A DNA stretch of 64,000 nucleotides from the NCBI GenBank assembly GCA_002083775.1, contig MTEI01000002.1, positions 607,662 to 671,661 of the forward strand, given 5' to 3'. Source of the stretch: Rhodoferax ferrireducens (lineage in GTDB: Bacteria > Pseudomonadota > Gammaproteobacteria > Burkholderiales > Burkholderiaceae_C). Below, in pieces: positions 10,950-23,533 of the stretch. Both the position numbers and the translations under genes were made by a program. The notes beneath the pieces were generated by a model, which saw only the letters and a list, made by a program, of their open reading frames with translations, ran no database searches and was not told the origin of the DNA. Position 1 is the stretch's first letter, and the number at the start of each line of letters is the position of its first letter.

Positions 10950-11599
10950 CCGATCTGGCAGCGCGATTGCTGGCGGCGCTGCCGCAAACCCAATGCACCC
11001 GCTGTGGCTACCCGGACTGCGCCGCCTATGCGCAAGCCGTGGCGGCTGGTGTGGCTGACATCAACCAGTGTCCGCCCGGTGGTGCCCAAGGTGTGGCACG
11101 GCTGGCGGCCATCACCGGCCAGCACGTCAAGCCACTCAACCCGGACAACGGTCTGGAGGCCCCGCGCAGCATGATGTTTATCGATGAGGACTGGTGCATT
11201 GGCTGCACGCTGTGCATCAAGGCCTGCCCGGTGGACGCGATTGTGGGCTCTAACAAGCTCATGCACACCGTTCTGGAAGCCTACTGCACGGGCTGCGAAC
11301 TGTGCCTGCCGGTGTGCCCGGTGGACTGCATCCTGGTGGAAAACGCCTCAGGCAGTGCCACCGGCTGGGCGGCGTGGTCACCAGCGGATGCTGATCAGGC
11401 TCGCGACCGCTATGCCTTCCATAGTTACCGGGTCAAGCGGGACGGGGGCGAGAACGACCAAAGGCTTGAAGAGAAAGCACGGATGAAGCTGGCCGACCTG
11501 GAAGACCATTCCCAGCACACCGACGCGGTGGTGCTGGACAAAAAACGCGCCGTGATCGAAGCCGCCTTGGCCCGCGCCCGAGCCAGGCGCAAGACCTGA
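10946..11599 (+). CDS. Rnf/Rsx-type electron transport complex subunit B-like ferredoxin
   Basis: TQCTRCGYPDCAAYAQAV; two 4Fe-4S motifs CIGCTLCIKACPVD and CTGCELCLPVCPVD; start overlaps phaZ stop by 4 nt. Confidence 0.88.
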   Translation: MTDLAARLLAALPQTQCTRCGYPDCAAYAQAVAAGVADINQCPPGGAQGVARLAAITGQHVKPLNPDNGLEAPRSMMFIDEDWCIGCTLCIKACPVDAIVGSNKLMHTVLEAYCTGCELCLPVCPVDCILVENASGSATGWAAWSPADADQARDRYAFHSYRVKRDGGENDQRLEEKARMKLADLEDHSQHTDAVVLDKKRAVIEAALARARARRKT

Positions 11600-11606
11600 C
11601 ATGCTT

Positions 11607-11640
11607 GCTGTCATGGCGGACTTGATCCGCCATCCATGTC
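11607..11640. repeat. Partial copy of GTCAT palindromic repeat
   Basis: CTGTCATGGCGGACTTGATCCGCCATCCATG. Confidence 0.65.
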
Positions 11641-12123
11641 TTACCCCGCCAGTTTGGCGAACGCCTCGATCACCTCTGGCGGTGCCTGCACCATCTCAAT
11701 CAACACACCTTCGCCGCTGATCGGGAACTCTTCGTTGCCCTTGGGGTGCAAAAAGCAGATGTCAAACCCGGCAGCGCCCTTGCGGATGCCGCCCGGCGCA
11801 AAACGCACGCCCTGTGCGGTGAGCCATTCAACGGCTTTGGGCAAGTCGTCAATCCAGATGCCCACATGGTTCAGCGGGGTGGCGTGCACGGCGGGCTTTT
11901 TCTCGATGTCCACCGGCTGCATCAGGTCCACCTCAACCTTGAACGGGCCTTTGCCCATGGCGCAAATGTCTTCGTCCACGTTTTCGCGGTCGCTCTTGAA
12001 GCTGCCCGTGAGTTCCAGCCCCAGCATGTCCACCCACAGCGTTTGCAGGCGCTGCTTGCTGGTAGCGCCAATGGCGATTTGCTGGATACCCAGCGTTTTG
12101 AACGGACGAACGGTTTGGCTCAT
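11641..12123 (-). CDS. VOC-family protein, probable methylmalonyl-CoA epimerase
   Basis: VOC pattern ([11 protein letters not shown]...VEVDLM...[11 protein letters not shown]); adjacent to carboxylase/mutase genes. Confidence 0.65.
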   Translation of the reverse strand: MSQTVRPFKTLGIQQIAIGATSKQRLQTLWVDMLGLELTGSFKSDRENVDEDICAMGKGPFKVEVDLMQPVDIEKKPAVHATPLNHVGIWIDDLPKAVEWLTAQGVRFAPGGIRKGAAGFDICFLHPKGNEEFPISGEGVLIEMVQAPPEVIEAFAKLAG

Positions 12124-12154
12124 GGTGACCTCTTTTTCAAAAAAGTGATATTAA

Positions 12155-12202
12155 AAATAGAGCTACTAGCCCTTATTGCGTAAGGGCTAGAGCCTGTTTT
12201 CT
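12155..12202 (+). repeat. Dispersed palindromic repeat family A, abutting carboxylase stop
   Basis: AATAGAGCTACTAGCCCTTATTGCGTAAGGGCTAGAGCCTGTTTT. Confidence 0.9.
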
Positions 12203-14250
12203 TATGCAAACTCCACAATCGGCTGGTCCACCGCCAGGCTTTCACCCTTGTTGGCCAGCACCTTACCCACCACGCCATCTGCCGTGGCAAACAACACATT
12301 CTCCATCTTCATGGCTTCAATCACTGCCACCCGCTCGCCAGCCACCACTTTCTGACCAGGCTGCACCGCCACTTCTACCAGCAGGCCTGGCATGGGTGAC
12401 AGCACATAGCGGCTCATGTCCGGCGGCGCCTTGTAGGGCATCAGTGCGTGCAGGGCTGCGGCACGCGGCAGCAACACCATCACATCCAGCATGGTGCCGT
12501 TGTGAATGACGCGAATGGCCAGCGGCTTTTTCGGCGTACCACGCTCCACCTGAGCGCAAAAGTGCACCCCGTTGCAGGTGCCCATCATGCGCACCTGGCC
12601 AAACTTTGACTCGCTATGAATCTCATAGCTATTGGTCCCGACAATCATTCGGCCTGAGCGGGTTTTGTCATTGAACTCGGCAAAGTGCACCGGGTAGGAC
12701 GTGCCATTGCCTTGCTGGCCGATGGTCACCACCACAAAGTCGTCACCGATGCGCAGTTCGTGGCCTTCCAACTGGCCAGTGATGGCCTTGGAACGGCTCA
12801 GGTAACGGCGGTTGACAAAGGCGGCCAATGCCACCAGAAACTCCACATCGGCATGCGGCACGTCTTCGGCGCGGAAACCCTTGCCATAGTTTTCGGCGAT
12901 GAACCCGGTGTTGAAATCACCCGCCACAAACTTCGGGTGCGCCAGCAGCGCCGCCTGGAACGGGATGTTGCTCGACACGCCACGAATCACAAAGCCGTTC
13001 AGGGCCTCGCGCATCATGGAAATGGCTTCCAGGCGGTCTTTGCCGTGGACGATGAGCTTGGCAATCATCGAGTCGTAATACATCGGGATCTCGCCGCCGT
13101 CCTGTACGCCGGTGTCCACCCGCACGCCGTGCCATTGCGACACGTCGGAGGCAAACATGCTTTCTTTGGGCGGCTGGAACTTGACCAAGCGCCCGGTGGA
13201 GGGCAAAAAGTTGCGGAACGGGTCTTCGGCGTTGATGCGGCACTCCATGGCCCAGCCGTCGCGCTTGACGTCGGCCTGGGTCAGGGGCAGCGGCTCGCCC
13301 GCCGCCACCCGGATCATCAGTTCCACCAGGTCCAACCCGGTGATGCATTCTGTGACTGGGTGTTCCACCTGCAGGCGGGTGTTCATCTCCAGGAAGTAAA
13401 AACTCTGGTCCTTGCCGACCACAAACTCCACCGTGCCGGCGCTCTGGTACTTGACGGCCTTGGCCAGCGCCACAGCTTGCTCGCCCATGGCTTTGCGGGT
13501 GGCATCAGAAATGAACGGGCTGGGTGCCTCTTCAATCACCTTCTGGTGGCGGCGCTGAATGGAGCATTCGCGCTCATTCAGGTAGACCACGTTGCCCTGG
13601 CTGTCGCCAATCAGCTGGATTTCAATATGGCGCGGCTCTTCAACAAATTTTTCGATGAACACGCGGTCGTCACCAAAGCTGTTGCGGGCTTCGTTCTTGC
13701 AGCTGGTGAAGCCTTCAAAGGCTTCCTTGTCGTTGAACGCCACGCGCAGACCCTTGCCACCGCCGCCTGCGCTGGCCTTGATCATGACCGGGTAGCCAAT
13801 GCTCTTGGCAATCTCGACCGCTTCTTCAGCGGTGTCAATGGCATCGTTCACACCCGGAATGCAGTTCACACCGGCAATACCGGCGAGCTTTTTGGACTCG
13901 ATCTTGTCGCCCATGGCGGCAATGGAGTAGTGCTTGGGGCCAATGAAGACAATGCCCTCTTCTTCCACGCGCTTGGCAAACCCGGCGTTTTCGCTCAAAA
14001 AACCGTAGCCGGGGTGCACTGCCTGCGCACCGGTGGCTTTGCAGGCGGCAATGATCTTGTCCACCACCAGGTAGCTGTCGCGGCTGGGCGCGGGGCCAAT
14101 CAGCACCGACTCGTCGGCCAGCGCCACATGGCGGGCGTCGCGGTCAGCCTCGGAATACACCGCCACCGTCTTGATGCCCATCTTGCGGGCGGTGAGGATG
14201 ACGCGGCAGGCGATTTCGCCGCGGTTGGCAATCAGAATTTTGGTAAACAT
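12202..14250 (-). CDS. pccA: Propionyl-CoA (acyl-CoA) carboxylase biotin-carboxylase/biotin carrier subunit
   Basis: MFTKILIANRGEIACRV; ATP-grasp; biotinyl motif VIEAMKMENVL; start moved inward from ORF call because the N-terminal extension is repeat-derived. Confidence 0.93.
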   Translation of the reverse strand: MFTKILIANRGEIACRVILTARKMGIKTVAVYSEADRDARHVALADESVLIGPAPSRDSYLVVDKIIAACKATGAQAVHPGYGFLSENAGFAKRVEEEGIVFIGPKHYSIAAMGDKIESKKLAGIAGVNCIPGVNDAIDTAEEAVEIAKSIGYPVMIKASAGGGGKGLRVAFNDKEAFEGFTSCKNEARNSFGDDRVFIEKFVEEPRHIEIQLIGDSQGNVVYLNERECSIQRRHQKVIEEAPSPFISDATRKAMGEQAVALAKAVKYQSAGTVEFVVGKDQSFYFLEMNTRLQVEHPVTECITGLDLVELMIRVAAGEPLPLTQADVKRDGWAMECRINAEDPFRNFLPSTGRLVKFQPPKESMFASDVSQWHGVRVDTGVQDGGEIPMYYDSMIAKLIVHGKDRLEAISMMREALNGFVIRGVSSNIPFQAALLAHPKFVAGDFNTGFIAENYGKGFRAEDVPHADVEFLVALAAFVNRRYLSRSKAITGQLEGHELRIGDDFVVVTIGQQGNGTSYPVHFAEFNDKTRSGRMIVGTNSYEIHSESKFGQVRMMGTCNGVHFCAQVERGTPKKPLAIRVIHNGTMLDVMVLLPRAAALHALMPYKAPPDMSRYVLSPMPGLLVEVAVQPGQKVVAGERVAVIEAMKMENVLFATADGVVGKVLANKGESLAVDQPIVEFA

Positions 14251-14326
14251 GGTTTTCTTACTTTCAGAACTCGGCAGGATTGGAATTCGTCTTTCACGCC
14301 GGAATGCCCGTGGACCAGCCGGAGTG

Positions 14327-14403
14327 GGCTGTCCGGGCGTTTTGCGCAGGTCAAGGAGGAGCGCGCAGCGCGGGGGACACGGAGCAAAGCGCCCGGACAG
14401 CCC
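14327..14403. repeat. Family B hairpin element, copy 1
   Basis: Arms GGGCTGTCCGGGCGTTTTGC / GCAAAGCGCCCGGACAGCCC around AAGGAGGAGCGCGCAGCGCGGGGGACACGG. Confidence 0.85.
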
Positions 14404-14437
14404 GCGCCAGCGCGACAAGTACACGTGGTCATGGAAA

Positions 14438-15970
14438 TCACAGCGGAATGTTGCAGTGTTTGCGCCACGGGTTCTCGATCTTCTTCTCGCGCAGCATCAC
14501 CAGCGAGCGGCAGATACGCTTGCGGGTTTCATGCGGCTGGATCACGTCATCAATGAAGCCGCGTGCGCCCGCGACAAACGGGTTGGCAAAACGTGATTTG
14601 TACTCTGCCTCTTTGGCCGCCAGCTTTTCTGGGTTGCCCTTGTCTTCGCGGAAGATGATTTCCACCGCGCCCTTGGCCCCCATCACCGCAATTTCGGCAT
14701 TGGGCCAGGCAAAGTTGACGTCACCTCGCAGGTGTTTGGAGCTCATCACGTCATAAGCGCCGCCATAAGCCTTGCGGGTGATCAGGGTGATCTTGGGCAC
14801 CGTGCATTCGGCGTAGGCAAAGAGCAACTTGGCACCGTGCTTGATGATGCCACCATACTCCTGCGCCGTGCCAGGCATGAAGCCGGGCACGTCGACAAAG
14901 GTGATCACCGGGATGTTGAACGCATCACAAAAACGCACAAAACGCGCCGCCTTGATGCTGCTCTTGATATCCAGGCAACCCGCCAGCACCAGTGGCTGGT
15001 TGGCCACAAAACCAACGGTCTGGCCTTCCATGCGGCCAAAGCCGATGATGATGTTCTTGGCGTATTCGGGTTGCAGTTCAAAGAAATCACCGTCATCCAC
15101 CGTCTTGGTGATCAGCTCTTTCATGTCGTAGGCCTTGTTGGCGTTGTCAGGCACCAGCGTGTCCAGGCTGAAGTCTTGCCGGTCAGCCGGGTCGCCACTC
15201 TTGCGCACCGGGGGTTTTTCGCGGTTGTTGAGCGGCAGGTAGTTGTACAGGCGACGCAGCATCAGCAGCGCCTCGACGTCGTTTTCAAACGCCAGATCGG
15301 CCACGCCGCTCTTGGTGGAGTGGCTCACGGCACCGCCCAGTTCTTCGGCGGTCACGTCCTCGTGCGTCACGGTCTTGACCACTTCAGGACCGGTCACAAA
15401 CATGTAGCTGGAGTCTTTCACCATGAAGATGAAGTCGGTCATGGCGGGTGAATACACCGCACCACCAGCGCACGGGCCCATGATCATGCTGATCTGCGGG
15501 ATCACGCCGCTGGCCATCACATTGCGCTGGAACACGTCGGCATAACCGCCCAAGGAGGCTACGCCTTCCTGGATGCGTGCGCCACCCGAGTCGTTCAAGC
15601 CGATCACCGGTGCGCCGACCTTCATGGCCTGGTCCATGATTTTGCAGATTTTTTCGGCGTGGGCTTCGCTCAAGGCACCGCCAAACACGGTGAAGTCCTG
15701 GCTGAAGACAAACACCAGACGCCCGCTGATCATGCCGTAACCGGTGACCACACCGTCGCCGGGAATCTTGTTGTCTTCCATGCCGAAGTCCACACAGCGG
15801 TGCTCGACGAACATGTCCCATTCTTCAAACGTGTCTTCATCGAGCAGCATCTCGATTCGCTCGCGGGCGGTGAGCTTGCCCTTTTTGTGCTGGGCATCGA
15901 TACGCTTTTGGCCGCCACCCAGGCGGGCGAGTTCGCGCTTTTTGTCAAGGAGTTGAATGATGTCGTGCAT
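14438..15970 (-). CDS. pccB: Propionyl-CoA carboxylase carboxyltransferase (beta) subunit
   Basis: Crotonase-like carboxyltransferase; [37 protein letters not shown]. Confidence 0.95.
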   Translation of the reverse strand: MHDIIQLLDKKRELARLGGGQKRIDAQHKKGKLTARERIEMLLDEDTFEEWDMFVEHRCVDFGMEDNKIPGDGVVTGYGMISGRLVFVFSQDFTVFGGALSEAHAEKICKIMDQAMKVGAPVIGLNDSGGARIQEGVASLGGYADVFQRNVMASGVIPQISMIMGPCAGGAVYSPAMTDFIFMVKDSSYMFVTGPEVVKTVTHEDVTAEELGGAVSHSTKSGVADLAFENDVEALLMLRRLYNYLPLNNREKPPVRKSGDPADRQDFSLDTLVPDNANKAYDMKELITKTVDDGDFFELQPEYAKNIIIGFGRMEGQTVGFVANQPLVLAGCLDIKSSIKAARFVRFCDAFNIPVITFVDVPGFMPGTAQEYGGIIKHGAKLLFAYAECTVPKITLITRKAYGGAYDVMSSKHLRGDVNFAWPNAEIAVMGAKGAVEIIFREDKGNPEKLAAKEAEYKSRFANPFVAGARGFIDDVIQPHETRKRICRSLVMLREKKIENPWRKHCNIPL

Positions 15971-16017
15971 GGTTGATATCTCGGAGGTCAGGGAAAATTC
16001 AAGGAGAAAAAGAAAAC

Positions 16018-16064
16018 TTTGATAGCTGTCAGCCCTTATGGTATCTGGGCTGAGAGCATATTTC
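16018..16064 (+). repeat. Dispersed palindromic repeat family A overlapping 3' end of meaB
   Basis: TTGATAGCTGTCAGCCCTTATGGTATCTGGGCTGAGAGCATATTT; supplies the stop codon and last residues of the ORF. Confidence 0.8.
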
Positions 16065-17112
16065 GTGCTGCAGTGGAGGCGGCCAGGCGGCCTTCCAGAA
16101 CCTCTTGGGTGAGCTTGGGCAACAGCGCCTGCACGGCCGGATGTTGCCGGAACGCCTGCTTCAGGCCGGCGTCAATACGCTCCCACATCCAGGCCAGCGC
16201 CTGGGCTTGGCGGCGGCTCGCAAACTTGCCGTTGGTGGCCTGAAGCTGTTTGAATTCCAGCACCTTGGCCCAGAACGCATCGACGCCGGTGCCCTGCAGC
16301 GCGCTGAGTTGCATCACTTGCGGGTGCCAGATCTGTTCGTTGTGGTGCGCGTTGTCCGGGTTGCCATGCAGGCCCAGCAAGCGCAGGCTGGAGGTGATCT
16401 GCGCCTGGGCACGGGTGGCGGCATGGGCGTCCAGGTCCGCCTTGTTGATGACCACCAGGTCAGCCAGCTCCATCACGCCTTTTTTGATGGCCTGCAAATC
16501 GTCTCCGGCGTTGGGCAACTGCATCAGTACAAACATGTCGGTCATGTTGGCCACGGTGGTCTCACTTTGCCCCACGCCCACGGTTTCAACAATGACCACG
16601 TCGTAACCGGCAGCTTCGCAGACCAGCATCGCCTCGCGGGTTTTTTCGGCCACGCCGCCCAGCGTGCCGCTGCTGGGGCTGGGGCGGATGTAGGCTTGCG
16701 GGTTCACCGACAGGTATTCCATGCGGGTTTTGTCGCCCAGAATGCTGCCTCCGCCCACGCTGCTGCTCGGGTCCACTGCCAGCACCGCCACCCGGTGCCC
16801 CAGGCCGATCAAGTGCAGCCCCAAGGCTTCAATAAAGGTGGATTTGCCGACCCCCGGCACGCCGCTGATGCCCAGGCGAAACGATTTGCCGGTGTGCGGC
16901 AACAAGGCGGTCAGCAGCTCATCCGCCTGCAAACGGTGGTCGGCACGGGTGGACTCCAGCAACGTGATGGCTTTGGCCATGGCGCGGCGCTGCAGTTGGG
17001 CCTGCCCCTGCACGATGGCTGGCAGCAGGCCACTCGGTAAAGTGTTTTTTGTGATCGTGTTCACTGCAATTTCAGGAGCTATCAGGCCAGACGGATATTG
17101 GGCTAGAGCCAT
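16036..17112 (-). CDS. meaB: Methylmalonyl-CoA mutase-associated GTPase MeaB/ArgK
   Basis: Walker [36 protein letters not shown] motifs; start uncertain because the N-terminus lies in a family A repeat. Confidence 0.92.
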   Translation of the reverse strand: MALAQYPSGLIAPEIAVNTITKNTLPSGLLPAIVQGQAQLQRRAMAKAITLLESTRADHRLQADELLTALLPHTGKSFRLGISGVPGVGKSTFIEALGLHLIGLGHRVAVLAVDPSSSVGGGSILGDKTRMEYLSVNPQAYIRPSPSSGTLGGVAEKTREAMLVCEAAGYDVVIVETVGVGQSETTVANMTDMFVLMQLPNAGDDLQAIKKGVMELADLVVINKADLDAHAATRAQAQITSSLRLLGLHGNPDNAHHNEQIWHPQVMQLSALQGTGVDAFWAKVLEFKQLQATNGKFASRRQAQALAWMWERIDAGLKQAFRQHPAVQALLPKLTQEVLEGRLAASTAARNMLSAQIP

Positions 17113-17116
17113 ATTT
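17072..17116 (+). repeat. Dispersed palindromic repeat family A (degenerate) at 5' end of meaB ORF
   Basis: CAGGAGCTATCAGGCCAGACGGATATTGGGCTAGAGCCATATTT. Confidence 0.65.
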
Positions 17117-17529
17117 CACATAATTTCAAAAGCGCGCCCGTCAGGCAACCGATAGCGCGAGAAATCGCGCACGTCCAGCGTCATGATGCGCGTGATACCG
17201 GTTTCCATGGCTACCCAATACAGGCTGGCATCGGCAAAGTCCATCTCGGTGCGCTCGCTGGTGTAGCGCAGCATCCAATCGGTCATGTCCATCACGTCTG
17301 CCACATCGACGGGAAAAATCTGCGCGCCACCCGCGCTCACCCAGCGCAGAAGACCGATGCGCTCACGTGCGCCCAGTAGATGCGTGGCTTCTGTCACGCA
17401 GGGCCAGGTGGTGTGCAATCGCAAGGGAACTTCGGGTTGCGTCAACATCATGCGAAACCGTGCGTGGTGCGGGTCTTGAGTGTCAAACAGTGCGATCAAT
17501 GGCCCCGCATCCAGCAGCGCAACGATCAC
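17116..17529 (-). CDS. PIN-domain toxin (VapC-like)
   Basis: LLDAGPLIALFD; conserved acidic residues (TEATHLL, DFADASLYWVA, TLDVRDFS); 4-nt overlap with upstream antitoxin. Confidence 0.82.
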   Translation of the reverse strand: MIVALLDAGPLIALFDTQDPHHARFRMMLTQPEVPLRLHTTWPCVTEATHLLGARERIGLLRWVSAGGAQIFPVDVADVMDMTDWMLRYTSERTEMDFADASLYWVAMETGITRIMTLDVRDFSRYRLPDGRAFEIM

Positions 17530-17855
17530 GCAGCGCCTCCGGCAGCCGTACCTTTGGCCTTCAGATACTCAGCGTAATCAGCTTGCCCCCGGGCGTGCCG
17601 GGCTCGCAAAGACTGTTGAATGGCCGTTTTGGTTGGCGACAGTGCCTCGGCCGATGCGCCATCCGGCGCAGCCACGGTGTAGCTGGCCATGTCCTGCATC
17701 ACCTTGAGATAGAGCTCACCTGGGTTGTTGCGCCCCAGCGCGCGCTCAACCGCCTCCACGATGAATTGCGACTTGGTGATGCCACGGCGCTTGGCCGCTT
17801 GTGCCAGCTCACTTTCAAGCAATGGATCCATGCGAACGGAAACAGCCATGATCAA
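17526..17855 (-). CDS. Ribbon-helix-helix antitoxin-like protein
   Basis: MAVSVRMDPLLESELAQAAKRRGITKSQFIVEAVERAL is RHH/CopG-like. Confidence 0.75.
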   Translation of the reverse strand: MIMAVSVRMDPLLESELAQAAKRRGITKSQFIVEAVERALGRNNPGELYLKVMQDMASYTVAAPDGASAEALSPTKTAIQQSLRARHARGQADYAEYLKAKGTAAGGAA

Positions 17856-17867
17856 CTCCAGATTGAA

Positions 17868-17884
17868 ATACGGTAATACAGTAT
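17868..17884. promoter_or_regulatory. Candidate operator of the RHH/PIN module
   Basis: Near-palindrome ATACGGTAATACAGTAT directly upstream of the antitoxin. Confidence 0.45.
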
Positions 17885-17897
17885 ATCAATGCCAGAT

Positions 17898-20057
<2,160 letters not shown>

Positions 20058-20086
20058 GTGGGTTGACTCCAGTCGGAAGTGCATAC

Positions 20087-20094
20087 GGTATACC
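20087..20094. promoter_or_regulatory. Candidate GntR/FadR-type operator in mutase-gntR divergent region
   Basis: Perfect palindrome GGTATACC in CATACGGTATACCAGC. Confidence 0.4.
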
Positions 20095-20198
20095 AGCACC
20101 GCTCAACATGCCATGGTGCGGGCGAAAAACAACCGCGAGAGTTTACGTTATTTATAATTATTGATACAAAAAATTCCGCCCACCTTACAATTTCCGGC

Positions 20199-20846
20199 AT
20201 GGCCGCACTCTCTTTAGCACCTCGGGCACTTTACGAAGAAGTGGCTGAATTGCTGCGTCAGCGGATTTTCAGCCATGAGCTTGAACCGGGCAGTTGGATC
20301 GACGAACTGAAGATTGCCGAGGCGTATGGCATCAGCCGCACACCTCTGCGTGAAGCACTCAAAGTACTGGCCGCCGAAGGGCTGGTGACCATGAAGGTAC
20401 GCCGTGGTGCCTATGTGACCGAAGTCTCGGACCGCGACCTGCAAGACGTTTACCACCTGCTGGGGCTACTTGAATCCGACGCCGCCGCTGCAGTGGCGCA
20501 GAAAGCAAGCGATTCTCAGTTGCAGGAGTTGCAGACGCTGCACGACACGCTAGAGCAGTCGGTACAACCAGGGCATTTCAACCGCGAACAGTTTTTCGTC
20601 GTCAACGAGCAGTTTCACATGCTGCTGCTGGACATTGCCAACAACCGCTGGCGCAACCAGATGGTGGCCGACCTGCGTAAGGTCATGAAACTCAACCGGC
20701 ATAACTCGCTGCTGAAGTACGGCCGCGTGGAAGAGTCGCTGAAAGAACACCGGGCTTTAATGGCAGCATTGCGCTTGCGGGATGCAACGCTGTGCCAGCA
20801 ACGCATGTTGGCCCACTTCAAAAACGGCTTGGAAGCCGCAAACTGA
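20199..20846 (+). CDS. GntR-family (FadR/FCD) transcriptional regulator
   Basis: GntR w[30 protein letters not shown]-type C-terminal domain; divergent from mutase. Confidence 0.92.
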   Translation: MAALSLAPRALYEEVAELLRQRIFSHELEPGSWIDELKIAEAYGISRTPLREALKVLAAEGLVTMKVRRGAYVTEVSDRDLQDVYHLLGLLESDAAAAVAQKASDSQLQELQTLHDTLEQSVQPGHFNREQFFVVNEQFHMLLLDIANNRWRNQMVADLRKVMKLNRHNSLLKYGRVEESLKEHRALMAALRLRDATLCQQRMLAHFKNGLEAAN

Positions 20847-20877
20847 TTTGTTGGAATGCTAGGGGCAACAGCTTCAA

Positions 20878-20954
20878 TGGTCTGCCCGGAGGGGATCGAA
20901 CCCCCGACCCACAGCTTAGAAGGCTGTTGCTCTATCCAACTGAGCTACGGGCAG
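20878..20954 (-). tRNA. tRNA-Arg (anticodon TCT)
   Basis: CTGCCCGTAGCTCAGTTGGATAGAGCAACAGCCTTCTAAGCTGTGGGTCGGGGGTTCGATCCCCTCCGGGCAGACCA; 7-bp acceptor stem, encoded CCA. Confidence 0.96.
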
Positions 20955-20971
20955 AGATCACGAGAATTGAT

Positions 20972-21048
<77 letters not shown>

Positions 21049-21172
21049 ACCCAGTCATTGTAATGGGTCCCGGCCTGTTTTCCGCCCAAGCGATCACGCC
21101 TTGCGGTGACCATCGCGCTTTTTTTCAGCCCAATCACGGTGGCATGGGCGACGCGTTTGGGCGTTCGATCAG

Positions 21173-21937
21173 ATGAATGCTAACCACCCGCCTTTGTTGT
21201 GGATTGAAATCGGCGATGCTTTTCCTGATGTTGACCAAGCCTGGGGGCACGACTCCGATGTCCCCGGACTTCTTTGCGCTGGGGGAGATTTGTCAGTAAC
21301 AACGCTGGCTCGCGCCTATGGAGCCGGGATTTTTCCTTGGTTCAACCAGGGGCAACCTGTGTTGTGGTGGAGCCCCGCGCCCAGAATGGTGCTGGACGTG
21401 TCTGCATTCCGACTACATGCCTCGCTGAAGAAACGCCTCAAACAATTTGTCAAGTCGCCAACTTCAGAAATTCGGGTGGACTCGGCCTTTGACCGGGTGA
21501 TCCATGCCTGTGCAGGCAATGGCAGGGCGGGTCAGTCTGGTACCTGGATCGTGCCAACCATGGTGCAAGCCTACATTCGCCTGCATCAAGCCGGGTTGGC
21601 ACACAGTGTGGAGACGTGGGTGGACGGCGAATTGGTGGGCGGCTTGTATTTTGTCGCCTTGGGGCGCGCTATTTTTGGAGAATCGATGTTTCACCACGCG
21701 ACAGACGCCTCAAAAATTGCGCTGTCGGCATTGGTTGCCATGTGCCGCGGCTTTGGTGTGCGGCACATAGACTGTCAACAAAACACCCAGCATCTGGCCT
21801 CCATGGGTGCTGCAGAAATCCCAAGAGCGGTGTTCATTGATCAGGTGGCCAAGGCACGCTGTGAGGCATCGCCGGTTTGGTCTTTCTCACCCGTATACTG
21901 GAATGGTCTTCTGGCTTCCACACCTGTCACAACGTGA
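21173..21937 (+). CDS. aat: Leucyl/phenylalanyl-tRNA-protein transferase
   Basis: GLLCAGGDLSVTTLARAYGAGIFPWF; GGLYFVALGRAIFGESMFH. Confidence 0.96.
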   Translation: MNANHPPLLWIEIGDAFPDVDQAWGHDSDVPGLLCAGGDLSVTTLARAYGAGIFPWFNQGQPVLWWSPAPRMVLDVSAFRLHASLKKRLKQFVKSPTSEIRVDSAFDRVIHACAGNGRAGQSGTWIVPTMVQAYIRLHQAGLAHSVETWVDGELVGGLYFVALGRAIFGESMFHHATDASKIALSALVAMCRGFGVRHIDCQQNTQHLASMGAAEIPRAVFIDQVAKARCEASPVWSFSPVYWNGLLASTPVTT

Positions 21938-22677
21938 ACCACTCACAGCGATTTGTCACAGACATTCAGTACTACACGACCGCGGCTTACCCTTGCAGTT
22001 ACCTGGAAGGACAGTTGGCCCGGTCACAAGTTGCTGCGCCCAGTGAGGCCATTGATGCCGCCAACTACGATGTGTTGATCCGGCATGGTTTCAGACGCAG
22101 TGGCTCATTCGTCTATCGCCCCCAGTGCGACCGCTGCAGTGCCTGCCTGTCGATTCGACTGCCAGTCGCAGACTTCAAACCCAATCGAAGCCAGAAGCGC
22201 GCCTGGACACGTCATGAATCGCTGGTTTGCACCGTGATCGAGCCGACCTTTTCTGGCGAGCACTATGCGTTGTACAAGCGGTACCAAAAATCCCGCCATC
22301 CGGGTGGCGGCATGGATATCGATGACGAAACACAGTACACCGACTTTCTGGTGCGATCCAATGTGCGCTCCTGGATGGTGGAGTTTCGTGAGCCGTCTAC
22401 AGATCAAGGGTCTGGCGAACTGAAAATGGTTTCCATCATTGACCAATTGCACAACGGTCTATCTGCGGTTTACACCTTTTACGCGCCTGAATCCGGCCAA
22501 AACCTGGGTACCTTCAATGTTTTGTGGCAGATCAGGCAGGCCCAGGCGCGGGGACTGCGTTATCTCTACCTTGGGTATTGGATTGAATCTTCCAAAAAAA
22601 TGGCTTACAAAGCCCACTTCAAACCGTATGAACTGATGTTGAACGGAACTTGGCAAACCATACCGCGAATTTCATAA
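21934..22677 (+). CDS. bpt: Arginyl/aspartate-glutamate leucyltransferase (Bpt/Ate1-like)
   Basis: YPCSYLEGQLARSQV; GFRRSGSFVYRPQCDRCSACLSIRLPV; GTG start overlapping aat stop. Confidence 0.92.
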   Translation: MNHSQRFVTDIQYYTTAAYPCSYLEGQLARSQVAAPSEAIDAANYDVLIRHGFRRSGSFVYRPQCDRCSACLSIRLPVADFKPNRSQKRAWTRHESLVCTVIEPTFSGEHYALYKRYQKSRHPGGGMDIDDETQYTDFLVRSNVRSWMVEFREPSTDQGSGELKMVSIIDQLHNGLSAVYTFYAPESGQNLGTFNVLWQIRQAQARGLRYLYLGYWIESSKKMAYKAHFKPYELMLNGTWQTIPRIS

Positions 22678-22710
22678 GATAAAATCTCCTCACTTTTTGT
22701 AGGGAGTTGT

Positions 22711-23490
22711 ATGCGCAAGGCAGATCCGGGAGTTGCTTCATTACCCACCGTGCAGGTCATCGAGCGGATGTTCACTTTGATTGACATTCTGGCCTCTCGT
22801 GAAGAGGCCATGTCGCTCAAGGAAATCAGCGAAAAAGCAGGTTTGCACGCGTCTACCGCGCACCGCATCCTGAACGATCTGGCCACCGGGCGTTTTGTGG
22901 ATCGTCCGCAGGCTGGAAATTACCGGCTGGGCATGCGTTTGCTGGAACTGGGCAACCTGGTCAAAAATCGGCTCAATGTACGCGATGCTGCGCTGGAGCC
23001 CATGCGTGAACTGCACCGTATCACGCAGCAGCCCGTGAATTTGAGCATGCGCCAGGGTGATGAAATCGTCTATGTTGAACGCGCTTACAGCGAGCGATCA
23101 GGGATGCAGGTGATTCGGGCGATTGGTGGCAGGGCCCCCTTACATCTGACCTCGGTGGGCAAGCTATTCCTGGCTTCGGACGATCCCCAAAAGATTCGCG
23201 CCTATGCCACACGGACCGGTTTATCCGGTCACACCAAAAATAGTCTGACCCAATTGCCCGCACTGGAAAAAGAATTGAGCAAGGTGCGCCGCGAAACCTA
23301 CGCAACCGATAACGAAGAGCTTGAACTAGGTGTGCGCTGTATGGCCGCAGGCATTTATGACGACCAGAAAAGATTGGTCGCTGGACTGTCCATATCAGCC
23401 CCTGCGAGTCGTCTTGACGAAGCATGGCTATCAAAACTGATGGCAACCGCTGCAGAAATCTCAAAAAACCTGGGTTACCAATCCCTGTAG
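22711..23490 (+). CDS. IclR-family transcriptional regulator
   Basis: IclR wHTH (MSLKEISEKAGLHASTAHRILNDL) and effector domain. Confidence 0.95.
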   Translation: MRKADPGVASLPTVQVIERMFTLIDILASREEAMSLKEISEKAGLHASTAHRILNDLATGRFVDRPQAGNYRLGMRLLELGNLVKNRLNVRDAALEPMRELHRITQQPVNLSMRQGDEIVYVERAYSERSGMQVIRAIGGRAPLHLTSVGKLFLASDDPQKIRAYATRTGLSGHTKNSLTQLPALEKELSKVRRETYATDNEELELGVRCMAAGIYDDQKRLVAGLSISAPASRLDEAWLSKLMATAAEISKNLGYQSL

Positions 23491-23533
23491 ATCTGGAACA
23501 TGGCGCGTGGCCGATTCGTCTGCGCGCGCCAGA

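Noticed and set aside
14251-14424. N-terminal extension of the carboxylase ORF
   Set aside because: Derived from the family B repeat; conserved start is MFTKILIANRGEIA
12685-14556. Long plus-strand ORF of 623 aa antisense to the carboxylase gene
   Set aside because: Antisense shadow ORF typical of GC-rich genes; His/Gly/Val-rich with no recognisable domain
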